64,000 nt of DNA from Pseudomonas sp. Q11. GTDB lineage: Bacteria; Pseudomonadota; Gammaproteobacteria; Pseudomonadales; Pseudomonadaceae. The stretch spans positions 108,296 through 172,295 of the forward strand of contig NZ_JAKNQY010000011.1 of the NCBI RefSeq assembly GCF_024494355.1, read 5' to 3'. The translations under genes and the position numbers were made by a program. Under the pieces are notes generated by a model. The model made no database searches and had not been told where the DNA came from. It worked only from the letters and a program-made list of their open reading frames with translations. Positions 8,068-18,344 of this stretch are shown one piece after another. Within the stretch, counting starts at the first letter, position 1, and each line of letters begins with the position of its first letter.

Positions 8068-9915
8068 TCACTCGTCGAGGAAGGAGCGCAGATGTTCGCT
8101 TCGCGTCGGATGGCGCAATTTGCGCAAGGCTTTGGCTTCGATCTGACGAATCCGCTCACGGGTCACGTCAAACTGCTTACCGACTTCCTCAAGGGTGTGA
8201 TCGGTATTCATGTCGATGCCGAAACGCATGCGCAGTACCTTGGCTTCACGGGCAGTAAGGCCGGAAAGTACTTCGCGAGTCGCTTCCTTGAGGCTCTCAA
8301 CGGTGGCGACATCGATCGGCGACTGCATGGTGGAGTCTTCGATGAAGTCACCCAGGTGGGAGTCTTCGTCATCACCGATCGGGGTTTCCATGGAGATCGG
8401 CTCTTTGGCGATCTTCAATACCTTGCGGATCTTGTCCTCAGGCATTTCCATGCGTTCGCCCAGCTCTTCCGGCGTCGGTTCACGACCCATTTCCTGCAAC
8501 ATCTGCCGGGAAATGCGGTTGAGCTTGTTGATGGTCTCGATCATGTGCACCGGAATACGGATGGTGCGGGCCTGGTCGGCAATCGAGCGAGTGATCGCCT
8601 GACGGATCCACCAGGTGGCATAAGTCGAGAACTTGTAGCCACGACGGTATTCGAACTTGTCCACCGCCTTCATCAGACCGATGTTGCCTTCCTGGATCAG
8701 ATCGAGGAATTGCAGGCCGCGGTTGGTGTACTTCTTGGCGATGGAAATCACCAGACGCAAGTTCGCTTCGACCATCTCTTTCTTCGCGCGGCGGGCTTTG
8801 GCCTCACCGATCGACATGCGACGGTTGATGTCCTTGATCTCGGCGACGGTCAGGCCGGTTTCGGCCTCCAGCGTGGTCAGCTTCTGCTGGCAACGAATAA
8901 TGTCCGGTTGCAGGCGGGCAATCGCTTCGGCGTATTTGCTTTTGCCTTTGGCCAGGGCATCAGTCCAGCTTTCGTCGACTTCGTGACCAGGGAACTGACG
9001 CAGGAAATCGGCACGTGGCATGCGGGCATCACGCACGCAAAGTTGCATGATCGCGCGCTCTTGCTGACGCAGACGATCCAGGGCGCCACGAACACGCTCT
9101 ACCAGGCCTTCGAACTGCTTTGGCACCAGTTTGATCGGCATGAACAGCTCGGCCAGTGCCAACAGCTCGGCAATCGCCTGCTTATTGCTGCGGCCGTGCT
9201 TCTTCAGCGCCTTGCGGGTGATCTCCATCTGGTCGGACACCGCGCCGAAACGCTGTGCAGCGATGACCGGATCCGGACCGCTTTCGGCTTCTTCTTCGTC
9301 GTCGCTGGCTTCAGCGTCGTCGTCATCGGTGTCGTCGTCAGCCTTGGCGGCTTTCGCGTCGATCGGCGGCGGCACTTCGGCTGCAGGCGGCGCGATACCG
9401 TCGTCCGGGTCGATGTAACCGCTCAGGACGTCGGACAGGCGGCCACCTTCGGTGGTGACGCGGGTGTACTCGGAGAGAATATGGTCAACCGTGCCAGGGA
9501 AGTGCGCGATTGCGCCCATCACTTCGCGGATGCCTTCTTCAATACGCTTGGCGATTTCGATTTCGCCTTCACGCGTGAGGAGCTCTACCGTGCCCATTTC
9601 ACGCATGTACATGCGCACGGGATCGGTGGTGCGACCAATGTCGGTCTCGACCGCTGCCAACGCTGCAGCCGCTTCTTCAGCGGCCGCCTCGTCGGTATCG
9701 GCGTCGGCCAGCATAAGGGCATCCTTATCTGGAGCAACCTCGAATACGTTGATCCCCATGTCGTTGATCATGCGGATGATGTCTTCCACCTGTTCCGGAT
9801 CTGAAATATCCTCCGGCAGGTGGTCGTTGACCTCCGCGTAAGTCAGGTAGCCCTGCTCACGACCCAATAGGATCAACTCTTTGATACGAGACTGCTGTTG
9901 CGCTTTTCCGGACAT
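8068..9915 (-). CDS. rpoD: RNA polymerase primary sigma factor (sigma-70)
   Basis: Housekeeping sigma factor of 615 residues, normal for pseudomonads. Visible in order: region 1.1 ([20 protein letters not shown]), region 1.2 ([20 protein letters not shown]), the acidic non-conserved insert [20 protein letters not shown] near 197-216, region 2 ([40 protein letters not shown]), region 3 and region 4 ([20 protein letters not shown]). It directs transcription of most genes in growing cells. It is the distal gene of the rpsU-dnaG-rpoD macromolecular synthesis cluster, all on the minus strand, with 67 bases between dnaG and rpoD. Confidence 0.98.
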   Translation of the reverse strand: MSGKAQQQSRIKELILLGREQGYLTYAEVNDHLPEDISDPEQVEDIIRMINDMGINVFEVAPDKDALMLADADTDEAAAEEAAAALAAVETDIGRTTDPVRMYMREMGTVELLTREGEIEIAKRIEEGIREVMGAIAHFPGTVDHILSEYTRVTTEGGRLSDVLSGYIDPDDGIAPPAAEVPPPIDAKAAKADDDTDDDDAEASDDEEEAESGPDPVIAAQRFGAVSDQMEITRKALKKHGRSNKQAIAELLALAELFMPIKLVPKQFEGLVERVRGALDRLRQQERAIMQLCVRDARMPRADFLRQFPGHEVDESWTDALAKGKSKYAEAIARLQPDIIRCQQKLTTLEAETGLTVAEIKDINRRMSIGEAKARRAKKEMVEANLRLVISIAKKYTNRGLQFLDLIQEGNIGLMKAVDKFEYRRGYKFSTYATWWIRQAITRSIADQARTIRIPVHMIETINKLNRISRQMLQEMGREPTPEELGERMEMPEDKIRKVLKIAKEPISMETPIGDDEDSHLGDFIEDSTMQSPIDVATVESLKEATREVLSGLTAREAKVLRMRFGIDMNTDHTLEEVGKQFDVTRERIRQIEAKALRKLRHPTRSEHLRSFLDE

Positions 9916-9982
9916 AACACCCTATCCACTGAAGGTCTTGGCGGGCAAAAAACAAGCCGAGGATTATACCTGAGCTGTGACC

Positions 9983-11941
9983 TCACGCGCCAGTTGAGGT
10001 CGGGTTTGATGCGCAAACATTGCGGCTGAGTAAGTCGCGCAATTGGTTTTTCTCTTCGCTGGTCAACTCGCTCTGGCGAGCTTTTCGCAGAAGTTGTTCC
10101 AGATTTCGCTCGCGTTGGCGGGCGGACAAGCTAGTAATGGTGTCGAAAAACTGTTGTTCAAGGTTGTCTCCATCAATCAGCCATTCCTTCTCGGCCAGGG
10201 CCTTCAACAGGCGTCCTTGTTCAGTGCCGTGCCACCGGGCGATCAACTGGAAAGAGTTTAGCTTGGGGTTCTTCTGCACGGCTTCAAGGAGTGCGATTAG
10301 CAATTGCGTATTGCTGTGGTCCTCGGCGGCGAAGTGCCCCGCGTCCTCGACTTTTCCAGCCAGTTGCGGGTGGTGCAGCAAAGTCCGCAGGGCGGCCAGT
10401 GTTGGTGGTTCGACGGCGGCCGGCACGCGCGGGGCACGTGGCTGGTCGCGATCGCCGCGCTTACCGTTTTTGTCCCAGGGTTTTTTGTCCCATTTCTTGC
10501 CGCCGCTGCCGGGTTTTTTCGGCGTCCATTCCTGCTGCGGCGCATAGTCCTGCTGAGGTTGATGATAGTCGGCGAAATCCGGCATCGCGTCGTAATCGAT
10601 GCCCGGGTCGTAAGCCGGCGGCGCTTCCTGGGGGGCGCTGTGAACCAGCTGATTGACCGCTTCGCTGTTCAGGCCGGTGATTTCGGTCAGGCGCTGGCGC
10701 ATCAGTGTGCGCAGGTTGGCGCCGGGTACCTTGTCGATCAGCGGTGCCGCGAGGGTGGCCATATGAGCCTTGCCTTCGAGGGACCGTGGATCGGCTTCTT
10801 CGGTCAACTGCTGGAAAAAATAATCGGCCAGCGGTTGCGCGTGCTGGTTGATCCGCGCACGGAATGCATCGGTTCCTTCGGAGCGCACCAAGGTGTCCGG
10901 GTCTTCGCCCTCGGGTAAAAACAGAAAGCGCGCTCGCCGCCCATCCTGCAGGCATGGCAACGTGGCTTCGAGTGCTCGCCAGGCGGCATTGCGGCCAGCC
11001 TGGTCGCCGTCGAAGCAGAACAACACGCTGGGCACGACGCGAAACAGGCGCTTCATGTGCTCTTCGCTGGTGGCGGTGCCTAAGGTCGCAACGGCATTGC
11101 GCAGACCTTGCTGGGCCAGGGCGATCACGTCCATGTAGCCTTCGACGACGATGATTTCGTCGAGGTTGCGGTTGTTCTTGCGTGCTTCGTACAGCCCGTA
11201 GAGTTCCTGTCCTTTATGGAATACCGGGGTTTCCGGGGAGTTCAGGTACTTGGGTTTGTCGTCGCCCAGGACCCTGCCGCCAAACGCGATGATCCGCCCG
11301 CGGGTGTCACGGATCGGGAACATTACCCGGTCGCGGAAGCGGTCGTAGCGCTTGCCGGTTTCGGCATTTTCTATCAGCAGGCCGGCGTCGATCATGGCGC
11401 GCTGCTGCAAGGTGTCGCTGCTTAAATGCTTGTAAAGATTGTCCCAGCCGGGCGGGGCAAAGCCTAGGCCGAAGTCCCGGGCGATTTCTCCGGTCAGGCC
11501 GCGGCCCTTGAGATAATCCACTGCCGCTTTGCGGGCAGGATGACTTTTGAGGGCCTGGCGATAAAAATCGGCCGCCGCGGTCAGTAGCGGATAGAGCGGC
11601 GAGTCGGTCGGTTGGCGCGGTTTGTGCGCTCGACCGCTTTCCTCGCGGGGAATTTCCATGCCGGCGGCTTTGGCCAGTTCTTCGACAGCCTGGGGAAAAT
11701 CCAGGTTGTCGTGGTCCATGATGAAACCGAGGGCATTGCCACCAGCGCCACAGCCGAAGCAGTAATAAAACTGTTTGTCGGGGCTGACACTGAAGGAGGG
11801 GGTCTTTTCCTTATGGAACGGGCAGCAGGCCGTGTAGTTCTTGCCGGCTTTTTTCATTTGCAGGCGAGAGCTGACCACATCGACGATGTCGGTGCGGTTC
11901 AGGAGGTCGTCAATAAAGCTCTGGGGAATCAGCCCGGCCAT
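9983..11941 (-). CDS. dnaG: DNA primase
   Basis: Synthesises RNA primers at the replication fork together with DnaB helicase. 652 residues. The N-terminal zinc-binding domain has Cys40, His43, Cys61 and Cys64 (CCPFHKEKTPSF, YYCFGCGAGG). The RNA polymerase core with TOPRIM signature follows (EIIVVEGYMDVIALAQQGL, LFCFDGDQAGRNAAW, about 258-345). The C-terminal helicase-binding domain completes it. The linker around 470-510 is unusually rich in Gln, Pro, Trp and Lys (QEWTPKKPGSGGKKWDKKPW), a low-complexity tether. It is preceded by a 477-base gap after rpsU. Confidence 0.97.
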   Translation of the reverse strand: MAGLIPQSFIDDLLNRTDIVDVVSSRLQMKKAGKNYTACCPFHKEKTPSFSVSPDKQFYYCFGCGAGGNALGFIMDHDNLDFPQAVEELAKAAGMEIPREESGRAHKPRQPTDSPLYPLLTAAADFYRQALKSHPARKAAVDYLKGRGLTGEIARDFGLGFAPPGWDNLYKHLSSDTLQQRAMIDAGLLIENAETGKRYDRFRDRVMFPIRDTRGRIIAFGGRVLGDDKPKYLNSPETPVFHKGQELYGLYEARKNNRNLDEIIVVEGYMDVIALAQQGLRNAVATLGTATSEEHMKRLFRVVPSVLFCFDGDQAGRNAAWRALEATLPCLQDGRRARFLFLPEGEDPDTLVRSEGTDAFRARINQHAQPLADYFFQQLTEEADPRSLEGKAHMATLAAPLIDKVPGANLRTLMRQRLTEITGLNSEAVNQLVHSAPQEAPPAYDPGIDYDAMPDFADYHQPQQDYAPQQEWTPKKPGSGGKKWDKKPWDKNGKRGDRDQPRAPRVPAAVEPPTLAALRTLLHHPQLAGKVEDAGHFAAEDHSNTQLLIALLEAVQKNPKLNSFQLIARWHGTEQGRLLKALAEKEWLIDGDNLEQQFFDTITSLSARQRERNLEQLLRKARQSELTSEEKNQLRDLLSRNVCASNPTSTGA

Positions 11942-12418
11942 GGCGTTCTCATCATCACTGCGCGAAATATGGACCCGAAATCAGCAGGCGTAACCGACTC
12001 TAGGTCTTGAGGCACGGTAAAACGGTGGCTCGACCGGGTCGTCTGCATCATCGCTGTCGGGAAGTGTATCTGCCGATAATCCACTGACGTTAATAACTAA
12101 TCAGTTTTCGACTGTTTGAATATGTTGCGCTGAGTCCGGTAACGGCCGGTCGGGCCTCGGATCATCAGGCGGGCACGCAAGCAGGTGCCTTGGGCTGATC
12201 GTCGTTAGAGGAATCAGGGGTGTGCTCGTCAGTAGCCTTGGAAGGCTCGTCAGAAGAGACGTGCACCGCTGGCAAAAGAGCCAGGTCTGACGTGGTAAAG
12301 CAGGTCGTCTCGATCGCATGCGCGACGTTGACGGTGAAGCATCAAGCGTTTTCCGCAAATGCCATAAGCCCGGCTTGAAGGCCGGGCTTGGCAGAAGCTT
12401 GCTACGGACGTCTGTGTA
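11942..12418. other. Non-coding gap between rpsU and dnaG
   Basis: A 477-base stretch inside the rpsU-dnaG-rpoD cluster. It contains the rpsU terminator/attenuator at 12366-12389 and no supported gene. In P. aeruginosa, as I recall, a GatB/YqeY-domain gene sits here; none is present in any frame. A minus-strand stop-free frame at 12165-12341 ends in an acidic tail (EPSKATDEHTPDSSNDDQPK) but lacks an ATG and a ribosome site. The gap may hold the dnaG promoter. Confidence 0.6.
12366..12389 (-). terminator. Terminator/attenuator after rpsU
   Basis: AAGCCCGGC, loop of six, GCCGGGCTT: a 9-bp GC-rich stem 30 bases after the rpsU stop codon on the minus strand. In E. coli a partial terminator between rpsU and dnaG lowers primase expression relative to S21; the same role is likely here. 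Confidence 0.7.
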
Positions 12419-12634
12419 TTAGTACAGACGTACGGCGCGGCGCTGTTCGCGCTGAACTTTCTTGGCGTGACGCTTAACAGCGGCTGCTGCTTTGCGCTTA
12501 CGCTCGGAAGTCGGCTTCTCGTAGAATTCGCGGCTACGAACTTCAGCCAGAACACCGGCTTTTTCGCAGGAGCGCTTGAAACGACGCAGTGCTACGTCGA
12601 AGGGTTCGTTCTCTTTTACTTTGACGGCTGGCAT
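12419..12634 (-). CDS. rpsU: 30S ribosomal protein S21
   Basis: Small basic ribosomal protein of 71 residues ([20 protein letters not shown], then [20 protein letters not shown], ending RREQ-like RAVRLY). It is needed for efficient initiation by the 30S subunit. Length and sequence are standard. GAAGGTAGC precedes the ATG. It is the first gene of the macromolecular synthesis cluster and diverges from tsaD, an arrangement conserved across gamma-proteobacteria. It is followed by a stem-loop that probably reduces read-through into dnaG. Confidence 0.97.
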
Positions 12635-12717
12635 CCAGAGCTACCTTCATTCATTACCGGGGTCAACATCCTCGCGGCAAAAGAGCACTTGAAGACGTCG
12701 GTTTTTAAGGGTTGCGG

Positions 12718-12746
12718 ATGTTAACCCCTCATCGCTCGGAATGCAA
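12718..12746 (-). promoter_or_regulatory. Candidate sigma-70 promoter of rpsU
   Basis: On the minus strand TTGCAT (12746-12741), a 17-base spacer and TAACAT (12723-12718) lie about 84 bases upstream of the rpsU start. Spacing is ideal and both hexamers are close to consensus, so this is the best candidate for driving rpsU-dnaG-rpoD. Confidence 0.5.
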
Positions 12747-12833
12747 AGCCTCTGATCGAAAACCGCTGGTCGGGGCACAACGCGGCGACTATTATGCGCG
12801 CCTTCGAATTCAGCCTCTACAAGGCGCAAACCC

Positions 12834-13859
12834 ATGCTAGTACTGGGATTAGAAACCTCCTGCGACGAAACCGGTGTCGCACTATACGACAGTGAACGCG
12901 GCCTGCTGGCCGATGCGCTGTTCAGCCAGATCGATCTGCACCGCGCCTATGGCGGCGTGGTGCCCGAACTGGCCTCCCGTGATCACGTCAAGCGCATGCT
13001 GCCCTTGATCCGCCAGGTCCTGGCCGAAGCCGGTTGTGTGCCGACCGAGATCGATGCCATTGCCTACACCGCCGGGCCGGGCCTGGTGGGCGCGCTGCTG
13101 GTGGGGGCCTCCTGCGCCCAGGCGCTGGCCTTTGCCTGGGGTATCCCGGCCCTGGGTGTGCATCACATGGAAGGCCATCTGCTGGCGCCGATGCTGGAGC
13201 CGCAACCGCCAGAGTTTCCGTTCGTCGCTTTGTTGGTCTCTGGCGGTCATACGCAGTTGGTCCGGGTCGATGGCATCGGCCAATACGAGTTGTTGGGGGA
13301 AACCCTGGACGACGCTGCCGGTGAAGCGTTCGACAAAACTGCGAAAATGATGGGCCTCAATTACCCGGGCGGTCCAGAAATCGCACGGTTGGCGGCCCAA
13401 GGGGTTGAAGGACGTTTTGTGTTTCCGCGTCCGATGTGTGACCGCCCCGGTCTGGATTTCAGCTTCAGCGGCCTGAAAACCTTCGCCCTGAACACCTGGC
13501 AGCAATGCGTCAGTGCCGCAGACGACGGCGAGCAAGCCCGTTGCGACATCTCGCTGGCGTTCCAGCAGGCGGTGGTGGAGACTTTGACCATCAAGTGCAA
13601 GCGTGCCCTGAAACAGGCCGGACTACAGCGTTTGGTGATCGCTGGCGGGGTCAGCGCGAACAAGGCTTTGCGCGTATCTCTGGAGAAGATGCTCGGCAGC
13701 ATGAACGGCGACGTTTACTACGCCAGGCCGGAGTTCTGCACAGATAATGGTGCGATGATTGCCTTCGCCGGGTGCCAGCGTTTGCAAGCCGGCCAGCACG
13801 AAAGCCTGGCGATCAGCGTGCAGGCGCGCTGGCCCATGGAGCAGTTATCACCTCTGTAA
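12834..13859 (+). CDS. tsaD: tRNA N6-adenosine threonylcarbamoyltransferase
   Basis: Catalytic subunit that, with TsaB and TsaE, transfers the threonylcarbamoyl group to A37 of ANN-decoding tRNAs (t6A). 341 residues. ASKHA-fold features: [10 protein letters not shown] at the N-terminus, metal ligands His111 and His115 ([11 protein letters not shown]), [11 protein letters not shown], and a C-terminal [17 protein letters not shown] with the metal-binding Asp. It diverges from rpsU, a classic conserved pair. The start at 12834 is the first ATG of the frame and gives a normal-length protein. Confidence 0.97.
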   Translation: MLVLGLETSCDETGVALYDSERGLLADALFSQIDLHRAYGGVVPELASRDHVKRMLPLIRQVLAEAGCVPTEIDAIAYTAGPGLVGALLVGASCAQALAFAWGIPALGVHHMEGHLLAPMLEPQPPEFPFVALLVSGGHTQLVRVDGIGQYELLGETLDDAAGEAFDKTAKMMGLNYPGGPEIARLAAQGVEGRFVFPRPMCDRPGLDFSFSGLKTFALNTWQQCVSAADDGEQARCDISLAFQQAVVETLTIKCKRALKQAGLQRLVIAGGVSANKALRVSLEKMLGSMNGDVYYARPEFCTDNGAMIAFAGCQRLQAGQHESLAISVQARWPMEQLSPL

Positions 13860-13869
13860 GGCGCGCGGA

Positions 13870-14439
13870 CTAAAAATGCCGTTCGCGCCCGGCAAACAGG
13901 TCGCGTAGATTGCCTCGGTGGCGCCAGACGATCAGTGCGACGAGTGCGGTCACCGGCAGCAAGACCGCCGGCTCCTGCCAGGCCAGCAACGGCAGGATCA
14001 GCGGTGTGGCGATCAGTGCGGCCAGGGAGCTGGTACGGGTCAGGTAGAACGTCAGCAGCCAGGCAGCGACGGCCAGCAGGGCAGCGGGTGGATACAGGCC
14101 CAGCAGCATGCCGGCGGCGGTGGCGACACCCTTGCCGCCGCGAAAGCGAAAGTACAGCGGGAACAAGTGACCGATGACGGCGCAGACACCAATCCAGGCC
14201 TGTTGCTGCAACGAAAGTCCTGCAAGATTGGCGATCAGAACCGGTACAAGGCCTTTGCAGAGGTCGCCAAGCAGGGTCAGGATGGCGAGTTTGCGGCCGG
14301 CCAGGCGCAGCATGTTGGTGGCGCCGGCATTGCCCGAGCCACTCATTCGCGGATCCGGGCGACCGGTCAGGCGGCTGAGCAAAATGGCGAAGGACAGCGA
14401 GCCGAGCAGGTAGGCGAGAGTCGCCAGTAACCAAAACAT
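13870..14439 (-). CDS. plsY: Glycerol-3-phosphate acyltransferase (acyl-phosphate dependent)
   Basis: Inner-membrane enzyme of phospholipid synthesis that acylates glycerol-3-phosphate with acyl-phosphate made by PlsX. 189 residues with five hydrophobic helices. Family motifs: [27 protein letters not shown] (the SGNxGATN motif, about 35-45), [11 protein letters not shown] and [15 protein letters not shown]. It converges with tsaD, with a 10-base gap, and diverges from folB. Length and motif order are standard. Confidence 0.95.
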   Translation of the reverse strand: MFWLLATLAYLLGSLSFAILLSRLTGRPDPRMSGSGNAGATNMLRLAGRKLAILTLLGDLCKGLVPVLIANLAGLSLQQQAWIGVCAVIGHLFPLYFRFRGGKGVATAAGMLLGLYPPAALLAVAAWLLTFYLTRTSSLAALIATPLILPLLAWQEPAVLLPVTALVALIVWRHRGNLRDLFAGRERHF

Positions 14440-14513
14440 GCTAACTATTCCGGGCGAGGACGCCCTGATTCTAACGGCGCATTGCGCCCTTGTCGTGCTG
14501 CGGAGAAGAGTGC

Positions 14514-14867
14514 TTGGACAGAGTGTTTATCGAGGGCCTGGAAGTCGACACGGTCATTGGTGCCTACGACTGGGAGCGAGGCATCCGCCAGTGTCTGCGG
14601 CTTGATCTGAGTTTCGCTTGGGATAACCGTCCCGCCGCCGCAGGCGATGACCTGACCCTGGCGCTTGATTACGCCAGTGTATCGTCGCGCATCCAGGCGT
14701 TTGCCGAGCAAGCCCGATTCCAGTTGGTCGAGACCTTTGCCGAACGACTGGCTCAAGAGCTGATGGACGAGTTCAAGATTACCTGGCTGCGGCTGAAAGT
14801 GACCAAGCCTGGTGCTGTGCCGGCGGCCAGTGGTGTGGGTGTGGAGATCGAGCGCGGATGTCGCTGA
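14514..14867 (+). CDS. folB: Dihydroneopterin aldolase
   Basis: Folate biosynthesis enzyme that converts 7,8-dihydroneopterin to 6-hydroxymethyl-dihydropterin and glycolaldehyde. 117 residues. The start (M)[20 protein letters not shown] contains the conserved GAYDWE near the active site, and [17 protein letters not shown] [10 protein letters not shown] follows. I use the TTG at 14514, since GGAG lies eight bases upstream and the resulting length equals the family norm; the in-frame upstream ATG would add eight unrelated residues. It overlaps folK by 10 bases, so the product is passed to the next enzyme of the same pathway. Confidence 0.92.
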   Translation: MDRVFIEGLEVDTVIGAYDWERGIRQCLRLDLSFAWDNRPAAAGDDLTLALDYASVSSRIQAFAEQARFQLVETFAERLAQELMDEFKITWLRLKVTKPGAVPAASGVGVEIERGCR

Positions 14868-15397
14868 CTCAGGTTTTTCTCGGGCTCGGCAGCAATATCG
14901 AGCGCGAAACCCATTTGTGCGCGGGTCTTGAAGCCCTCGCCGGCTTCCTGGTGGACATACGCTGTTCGGCGGTGTTCGAGAGCCAGCCGGTGGGGATCAA
15001 GAGCGGGCCGTTTTTCAATTTCGTCGTGTCGGCCTTTACGGATCTGCCGCTGATGGAGCTGGACCGTCGCCTCAAGTTCATCGAGGCGGACAATGGTCGT
15101 TATGCCCCGGACCGCAAGGGGCTGCCGCTGGATATCGACGTGTTGTTGTATGGCGAGCAGGTCGGCAACTTCGACGGTTTGATCCTGCCCCGCGCCGAAA
15201 TCCTCAAGAATGCCTTTGTCCTTTGGCCGTTGTCGTTGATTGCGCCCGATCGGATTCATCCTGGCGTAGGTAAAAACTTCGCTACGTTGTGGGATGAGTC
15301 GCAGATTGACCAGGTGCTGGCTCCGGTGGCTTTTGAGTGGCGGGGTGTACCGCTCACGCCTTTGGAGCTGCTGTCAGGCCTGACGTCATCGCGATGA
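14858..15397 (+). CDS. folK: 2-amino-4-hydroxy-6-hydroxymethyldihydropteridine diphosphokinase
   Basis: Pyrophosphorylates 6-hydroxymethyl-dihydropterin using ATP, the step after FolB. 179 residues. Motifs: FLGLGSNIERE at the N-terminus, SAVFESQPVG, FFNFVVSAFTDL, and the catalytic RKGLPLDIDVLLYG (about 88-101), in which DIDVLLYG contains the two metal-binding aspartates. Translation starts inside folB. The C-terminus is about 20 residues longer than the shortest family members and ends near a REP element. Confidence 0.92.
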   Translation: MSLTQVFLGLGSNIERETHLCAGLEALAGFLVDIRCSAVFESQPVGIKSGPFFNFVVSAFTDLPLMELDRRLKFIEADNGRYAPDRKGLPLDIDVLLYGEQVGNFDGLILPRAEILKNAFVLWPLSLIAPDRIHPGVGKNFATLWDESQIDQVLAPVAFEWRGVPLTPLELLSGLTSSR

Positions 15398-15418
15398 CCC
15401 TGAGCGCTCCGCGAAATC

Positions 15419-15447
15419 CTGTGGGCGCGAGCCTGCTCGCGATGGCG
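15419..15447. repeat. Single REP sequence between folK and cca
   Basis: GTGGGCGCGAGCCTGCTCGC followed by GATGGCGG is a near-perfect Pseudomonas REP with an internal stem GCGAGC/GCTCGC. It lies between the convergent folK and cca genes and may act as a transcript-end structure. Confidence 0.8.
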
Positions 15448-15488
15448 GCGGCCTATGCTCCCGAGATACAAGCCGACACAAAGCTCCG

Positions 15489-16715
15489 TCAGTTCGCCGC
15501 ATCCTTGTACGCCTTCAATGCCCGAAGCCGCTCACGCTTGATCGCTTCCCCCAGTTCAGGTCCCTTGAAGCCTTTCTCCAGCAAGGGTTGCACCGCCACT
15601 CCGCGCGCAGCCACTGCTGCGCCGCGCAGATAATCCGCCTGTGGATAACTCCGATTCTCCAAGCCTTTGCGGCCACGAGCATCCATTTCGCACGCTGCGA
15701 TGAACTCCTCAAAGCGCTGGGGGCGGCGATACACGTCAAAACTTTGCAACAGCTCAAGCAAAGTGGACGCCTTCAATTCGAGCGCACGATGACCATGGGT
15801 GTGGTATTGACCGACCAATAACGCCAGTTCCTGGCAGTCGCGTGGGGCCTTGAAACGTTCATTGACCGCCTTGATCAGCTTCAAGCCCTTGTGCTCATGG
15901 GCGATGTGTCGGGGCCATTCGTGTTCGGGCGTCAGACCTTTGCCCAGATCATGTAGTAGACACGCCCAACGGACAGTCAGTGGCTGTGCATGCAGTGCCG
16001 CCTGCTCCAGCACGCTGAGGGTGTGGGCGCCGGTGTCGATTTCAGGGTGATGGGCCTCGGGTTGCGGCACGCCAAACAGTGCATCAACCTCGGGCAACAA
16101 AACCTTGAGGGCTGTGCAATCGCGCAGGACCTGGATAAACACCTGTGGCTGGCTTTCCATGAGGGCGCGGGAGATTTCTTTCCAGCTACGTTCTGCGGTC
16201 AAGGCTTGCAATTCGCCAGAGTCGCTGAGCTGGCGCATCAGCTCAAGGGTTTCGTCCGCCACTTTGAAACCCAACGGAGCATAGCGTGCGGCAAAGCGGG
16301 CAACCCGCAAGACCCGGAGGGGATCTTCGGCGAACGCGGGAGAAACATGGCGAAGCAGGCGGGCTTCGAGGTCGCGCTGGCCGTTGTACGGGTCGGTAAG
16401 ATTGCCATGGTCGTCTTCGGCCATGGCGTTGATCGTCAGGTCTCTGCGGATCAGGTCCTCTTCGAGGGTGACTTCGGGGCTGGCATGGAACACGAAGCCA
16501 CCATAACCACGGCCACTTTTGCGTTCGGTGCGGGCGAGGGCGTATTCCTCACCGGTCTTGGGGTCGAGGAATACCGGAAAATCCGCCCCCACCGGGCGAA
16601 AGCCCTTGGCGAGCATGTCCTCGGCGCTAGCCCCCACCACGACCCAATCGATGTCAGTGACAGGAATGCCCAGCAGGCGATCGCGAACGGCGCCGCCGAC
16701 TTTATAGATCTGCAT
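15489..16715 (-). CDS. cca: Multifunctional CCA protein (tRNA nucleotidyltransferase with HD domain)
   Basis: Adds or repairs the 3' CCA of tRNAs; the C-terminal HD domain in this class has phosphohydrolase activity. 408 residues. The N-terminus has [20 protein letters not shown] (signature GGAVRD plus catalytic DxD within TDID). RDLTINAMA and the basic [18 protein letters not shown] helix follow. HD-domain residues [10 protein letters not shown] and [20 protein letters not shown] lie near 225-260. The start at 16715 is the natural N-terminus ([12 protein letters not shown]). It converges with folK across a REP element. Confidence 0.95.
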   Translation of the reverse strand: MQIYKVGGAVRDRLLGIPVTDIDWVVVGASAEDMLAKGFRPVGADFPVFLDPKTGEEYALARTERKSGRGYGGFVFHASPEVTLEEDLIRRDLTINAMAEDDHGNLTDPYNGQRDLEARLLRHVSPAFAEDPLRVLRVARFAARYAPLGFKVADETLELMRQLSDSGELQALTAERSWKEISRALMESQPQVFIQVLRDCTALKVLLPEVDALFGVPQPEAHHPEIDTGAHTLSVLEQAALHAQPLTVRWACLLHDLGKGLTPEHEWPRHIAHEHKGLKLIKAVNERFKAPRDCQELALLVGQYHTHGHRALELKASTLLELLQSFDVYRRPQRFEEFIAACEMDARGRKGLENRSYPQADYLRGAAVAARGVAVQPLLEKGFKGPELGEAIKRERLRALKAYKDAAN

Positions 16716-16778
16716 AAAAAACCTCCGTTGGTCCGACAGGATAACCTTTGCGCCAGACGTTCGGAGGTGAAAACGGGG

Positions 16779-18344
16779 TCAAAGATGAATGACGGCCAAG
16801 TCCAGGCGGCCATAGTCTCCTTCGGTTTGTTCGGTTCTGGGCGGCACGTGATGGGTTTTCATCACCTGGTCGCCCTGCAAGGTTTCCAGGTGAATGTCGA
16901 ACCCCCAGAGGCGGTGCAGGTGCTTGAGGACTTCGTCGGTTGAATCGCCCAGCGGTTTGCGATCGTGCGCCTGATGACGCAGCGTCAGCGAGCGATCGCC
17001 CCTGCGATCGATGCTGTAGATCTGAACGTTGGGCTCGCGATTGCCCAGGTTGTATTGTGCCGCCAGCGTCTCGCGGATGGTGCGATACCCGCTTTCATCA
17101 TGGATAGCGGGCACCAACAGGTCATCCTTCTGGTCGTCATCGAGGATGCTGAACAGTTTCAGGTCGCGAATGACCTTGGGCGAGAGGTACTGCAGGATGA
17201 AGCTCTCATCCTTGAAGCTGCTCATCGCAAATTTAATGGCGGACAACCAGTCCGAGCCGGCAATGTCCGGGAACCAGCGCCGATCTTCCTCGGTAGGGTC
17301 TTCGCACATGCGCCGGATATCGCGATACATGGCAAAGCCCAGGGCGTAAGGATTGATGCCGCTGTAGTACGGGCTGTCGAAACCGGGCTGGAACACCACG
17401 CTGGTATGGGACGTGAGGAACTCCATCATGAAACCGTCAGTGACCAGGCCTTCGTCATACAGGTCGTTCATCAGCGTGTAATGCCAGAACGTGGCCCAAC
17501 CCTCGTTCATGACCTGGGTCTGGCGCTGTGGATAAAAATACTGAGCGATCTTGCGCACGATGCGCACGATTTCCCGCTGCCACGGCTCCAGTAGCGGAGC
17601 GTGTTTTTCAATGAAGTAGAGGATGTTTTCCTGGGGTTCGGCAGGGAAGCGCGCGTTGTCTTTCTCGCTGTACTTGTCGGCGCCTTTGGGAATGGTGCGC
17701 CACAAATCGTTGATCTGCTTTTGCAGATGTTCTTCGCGGTCCTTTTGACGCCGGCGTTCCTCTTCGGCGGAAATCGGATACGGTCGTTTGTAGCGGTCCA
17801 CGCCGTAGTTCATCAGCGCGTGGCAGGAGTCCAGCAGGTCTTCCACGGCGTCGATGCCGTGACGCTCCTCGCATTGCATGATGTATTGCTTGGCAAATAC
17901 CAGGTAATCGATGATCGAGCTGGCATCGGTCCAGGTGCGAAACAGGTAGTTACCCTTGAAGAAGCTGTTGTGGCCGTAGCACGCATGGGCCACCACCAGC
18001 GCCTGCATGCAGATGGTGTTTTCTTCCATGAGGTAGGCGATGCAGGGGTCGGAGTTGATCACGATCTCGTAGGCCAGCCCCATTTGACCGCGGCTGTAGG
18101 ATTTCTCGGTACTGAGGAAGTGTTTGCCGTAGGACCAGTGGTGATAGCCCAGCGGCATGCCGACCGACGCGTAGGCGTCCATCATTTGCTCGGCAGTGAT
18201 CACCTCGATCTGGTTCGGGTAGGTGTCCAGGGCATAACGATCCGCGATACGGCTGATTTCTCGGTCGTAGGCCTGGATCAGCTCGAACGTCCATTCTGAG
18301 CCGGTGGAAATGGGCTGGCGTTTCTGCTCTTTTTTGGCGGTCAT
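16779..18344 (-). CDS. spoVR: SpoVR family protein (YcgB-like)
   Basis: A 521-residue cytoplasmic protein of the SpoVR family. The founding Bacillus member affects spore cortex formation; the role in Gram-negative bacteria is unsettled. Recognisable: [40 protein letters not shown], the conserved [29 protein letters not shown], and [20 protein letters not shown]. It forms a three-gene unit with yeaH and prkA. Its start overlaps the yeaH stop by ATGA, so translation is coupled. This trio is associated with nitrogen starvation and stationary phase in enterobacteria; that control is inferred here. Confidence 0.92.
   Translation of the reverse strand: MTAKKEQKRQPISTGSEWTFELIQAYDREISRIADRYALDTYPNQIEVITAEQMMDAYASVGMPLGYHHWSYGKHFLSTEKSYSRGQMGLAYEIVINSDPCIAYLMEENTICMQALVVAHACYGHNSFFKGNYLFRTWTDASSIIDYLVFAKQYIMQCEERHGIDAVEDLLDSCHALMNYGVDRYKRPYPISAEEERRRQKDREEHLQKQINDLWRTIPKGADKYSEKDNARFPAEPQENILYFIEKHAPLLEPWQREIVRIVRKIAQYFYPQRQTQVMNEGWATFWHYTLMNDLYDEGLVTDGFMMEFLTSHTSVVFQPGFDSPYYSGINPYALGFAMYRDIRRMCEDPTEEDRRWFPDIAGSDWLSAIKFAMSSFKDESFILQYLSPKVIRDLKLFSILDDDQKDDLLVPAIHDESGYRTIRETLAAQYNLGNREPNVQIYSIDRRGDRSLTLRHQAHDRKPLGDSTDEVLKHLHRLWGFDIHLETLQGDQVMKTHHVPPRTEQTEGDYGRLDLAVIHL

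Noticed and set aside
8092..9804. 570-codon open frame opposite rpoD
   Set aside because: Antisense shadow of rpoD; long open antisense frames are common in GC-rich genes.
12101..12358. 85-codon minus-strand frame in the rpsU-dnaG gap
   Set aside because: Composition (many Arg, Ser, Pro) is typical of off-frame GC-rich DNA and it bears no resemblance to YqeY.
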